34,986 nt of DNA from JBCDIQ01 sp039024295 (GTDB lineage Bacteria; Bacteroidota; Bacteroidia; J057): contig JBCDIQ010000009.1 in the NCBI GenBank assembly GCA_039024295.1, positions 1 through 34,986 on the forward strand, given 5' to 3'. Below, one piece after another: positions 34,158 through 34,986 of the stretch (the stretch's first letter is position 1; each line of letters opens with the position of its first letter). Under the pieces are notes generated by a model. The model searched no databases. It was not told the origin of the DNA and saw only the letters and a list, made by a program, of their open reading frames with translations. Both the position numbers and the translations under genes were made by a program.

Positions 34158-34219
34158 GTTGTTCTTAAATTATTAGCTATTAAACAATTAGCTCTGTACC
34201 AGACTAGATTAATGCCCTG

Positions 34220-34249
34220 CAAAAATAGTATAAACAATCTAAGGGCAAA
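34220..34249 (-). promoter_or_regulatory. Bacteroidota promoter for the HU operon
   Basis: On the minus strand TTTG (34246-34249) is followed after 18 bases by TATTTTTG (34220-34227), exact matches to the -33 TTTG and -7 TAnnTTTG elements. The start would fall near 34215, giving a leader of roughly 55-60 bases before the GTG of the HU gene. Confidence 0.65.
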
Positions 34250-34290
34250 AAAAATTTACTTAAAACCTGGATATTAATAATGGAAAATTG

Positions 34291-34986
34291 ATGGATTTCG
34301 TACAAGGCGAAGAAATTCAGGGGGTTGCCTCCCTACTTTTAAGGTGGTTTGACCAGCATGGAAGGAAGCTTCCTTGGCGTGATACCCACCAACCTTACCA
34401 AATTTGGATTGCAGAAGTGATCCTACAGCAAACACGGATAGAGCAGGGCATCGGGTATTATTATCGATTTTTGGACCGCTTCCCAAACGTTGAATCCCTG
34501 GCAGCAGCCACAGAAGACGAGGTGCTAAAATATTGGGAAGGCCTTGGGTATTACAGCCGGGCCCGGAACCTACATGCAGCAGGCAAAACCCTGCACCATG
34601 ACATGAAGGGAATATTTCCTGAAAATCATCAGGAATTGCTCAAGCTGAAAGGAATTGGCCCCTACACTGCAAGGGCCATCAGTTCCTTTGCCTTCGGTGA
34701 ACCTGTTGGGGTATTGGATGGCAATGTATTACGGGTCGTAAGCCGTGTACTAGGAACAGAAGCTCCGATTAACAAACCTCAAAACCGGACAAAATTCCAG
34801 CAGGTTGTTGACTCATGGGTGGCGGACTATCCTTCACGCGATTTCAACCATGCAATGATGGACCTTGGCGCAACCCTTTGTACGCCTACCAAACCAGGAT
34901 GCATGGTTTGTCCCTTAATTGGCGTTTGCCAGGCATATCAGAAAGGCCTAACGGGCCGGATACCGGTAAAGGAGAAAAAACTCAAA
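34291..34986 (+). CDS. mutY: A/G-specific adenine glycosylase (partial, 3' end outside window)
   Basis: The first 232 residues are in the window; no stop is reached by 34986. The ATG at 34291 is preceded by a short decoy ATG at 34280 that meets a stop after three codons. MutY removes adenine mispaired with 8-oxoguanine. Visible features: catalytic E42 in AEVILQQTRIEQ, the helix-hairpin-helix LKGIGPYTARAI (119-130), catalytic D143 in VLDGNVLRV, and the 4Fe-4S ligands C197-x6-C204-x2-C207-x5-C213. The missing part should hold the NUDIX-like 8-oxoG recognition domain. Divergent from the HU gene across about 130 bases. Confidence 0.95.
   Translation, partial: MDFVQGEEIQGVASLLLRWFDQHGRKLPWRDTHQPYQIWIAEVILQQTRIEQGIGYYYRFLDRFPNVESLAAATEDEVLKYWEGLGYYSRARNLHAAGKTLHHDMKGIFPENHQELLKLKGIGPYTARAISSFAFGEPVGVLDGNVLRVVSRVLGTEAPINKPQNRTKFQQVVDSWVADYPSRDFNHAMMDLGATLCTPTKPGCMVCPLIGVCQAYQKGLTGRIPVKEKKLK

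Noticed and set aside
1..34986. CRISPR arrays, tRNA genes, insertion sequences, prophage or known defence genes
   Set aside because: No spaced direct repeats, tRNA-like T-loops, transposases or phage genes were seen on either strand; the CPBP (Abi-like) protein alone is not evidence of a defence locus.

Overview
The window looks like a chromosomal segment of a Bacteroidota bacterium, most likely from the Saprospiria/Lewinella-like side of the phylum; the finer placement is inference. Three things support this. Two large secreted proteins end in type IX secretion (T9SS) sorting domains. Several families typical of the phylum are present (DUF5723, DUF4846, an ECF sigma factor next to a membrane protein with a beta-barrel-like tail). 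A few upstream regions carry the phylum's TAnnTTTG -7 promoter element. I see no tRNA, rRNA, CRISPR array, insertion sequence or phage gene, and gene order looks like core chromosome with some lineage-specific surface genes.

Layout. 1-2430 (minus): an oligopeptide-type ABC permease followed by a GAF/SpoIIE phosphatase. 2635-2840 (plus): a solitary 51-codon basic ORF with its own terminator. 2955-4830 (minus): an ECF sigma factor overlapping a single-span membrane protein that may be its anti-sigma regulator. 5175-13331 (plus): surface and envelope genes, namely a PKD-repeat T9SS cargo protein, a secreted metallophosphoesterase, a large lipoprotein and a DUF5723 outer-membrane protein coupled to it. 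13281-16072 (minus): a GT39-type glycosyltransferase and a GtrA-GT2 fusion, together resembling a lipid-linked sugar synthesis, flipping and transfer module. 16238-18771: an orphan secreted protein, methylmalonyl-CoA epimerase and a CPBP membrane protein that has lost its protease residues. 19008-23407 (plus): NAD+ synthetase and a second T9SS cargo protein. 23477-26069: proB, and divergently a conserved cytosolic protein of unknown function. 26095-27584 (minus): a DUF4846 lipoprotein and a small membrane protein. 27616-30145 (plus): dtd, hemJ and hemN. 30166-34157 (minus): HU, a TPR protein, a 30-residue AURKAIP1/COX24-type protein, ribonuclease G and a sugar nucleotidyltransferase. 34291-end (plus): mutY, cut by the window edge.

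How genes work together. hemJ and hemN act at neighbouring steps of late haem synthesis and are two bases apart. HU, TPR, the COX24-like protein, Rng and the nucleotidyltransferase form a tight co-directional run driven by a good promoter upstream of HU. The sigma gene and its neighbour form a typical regulatory pair. The most interesting items are the tiny COX24-like gene with a perfect Shine-Dalgarno sequence in a phylum that rarely uses one, the nested hairpin in front of rng, the orphan 51-codon gene, the membrane-anchored beta-barrel-like sigma partner, the degenerate CPBP protein and the conserved 472-residue unknown.
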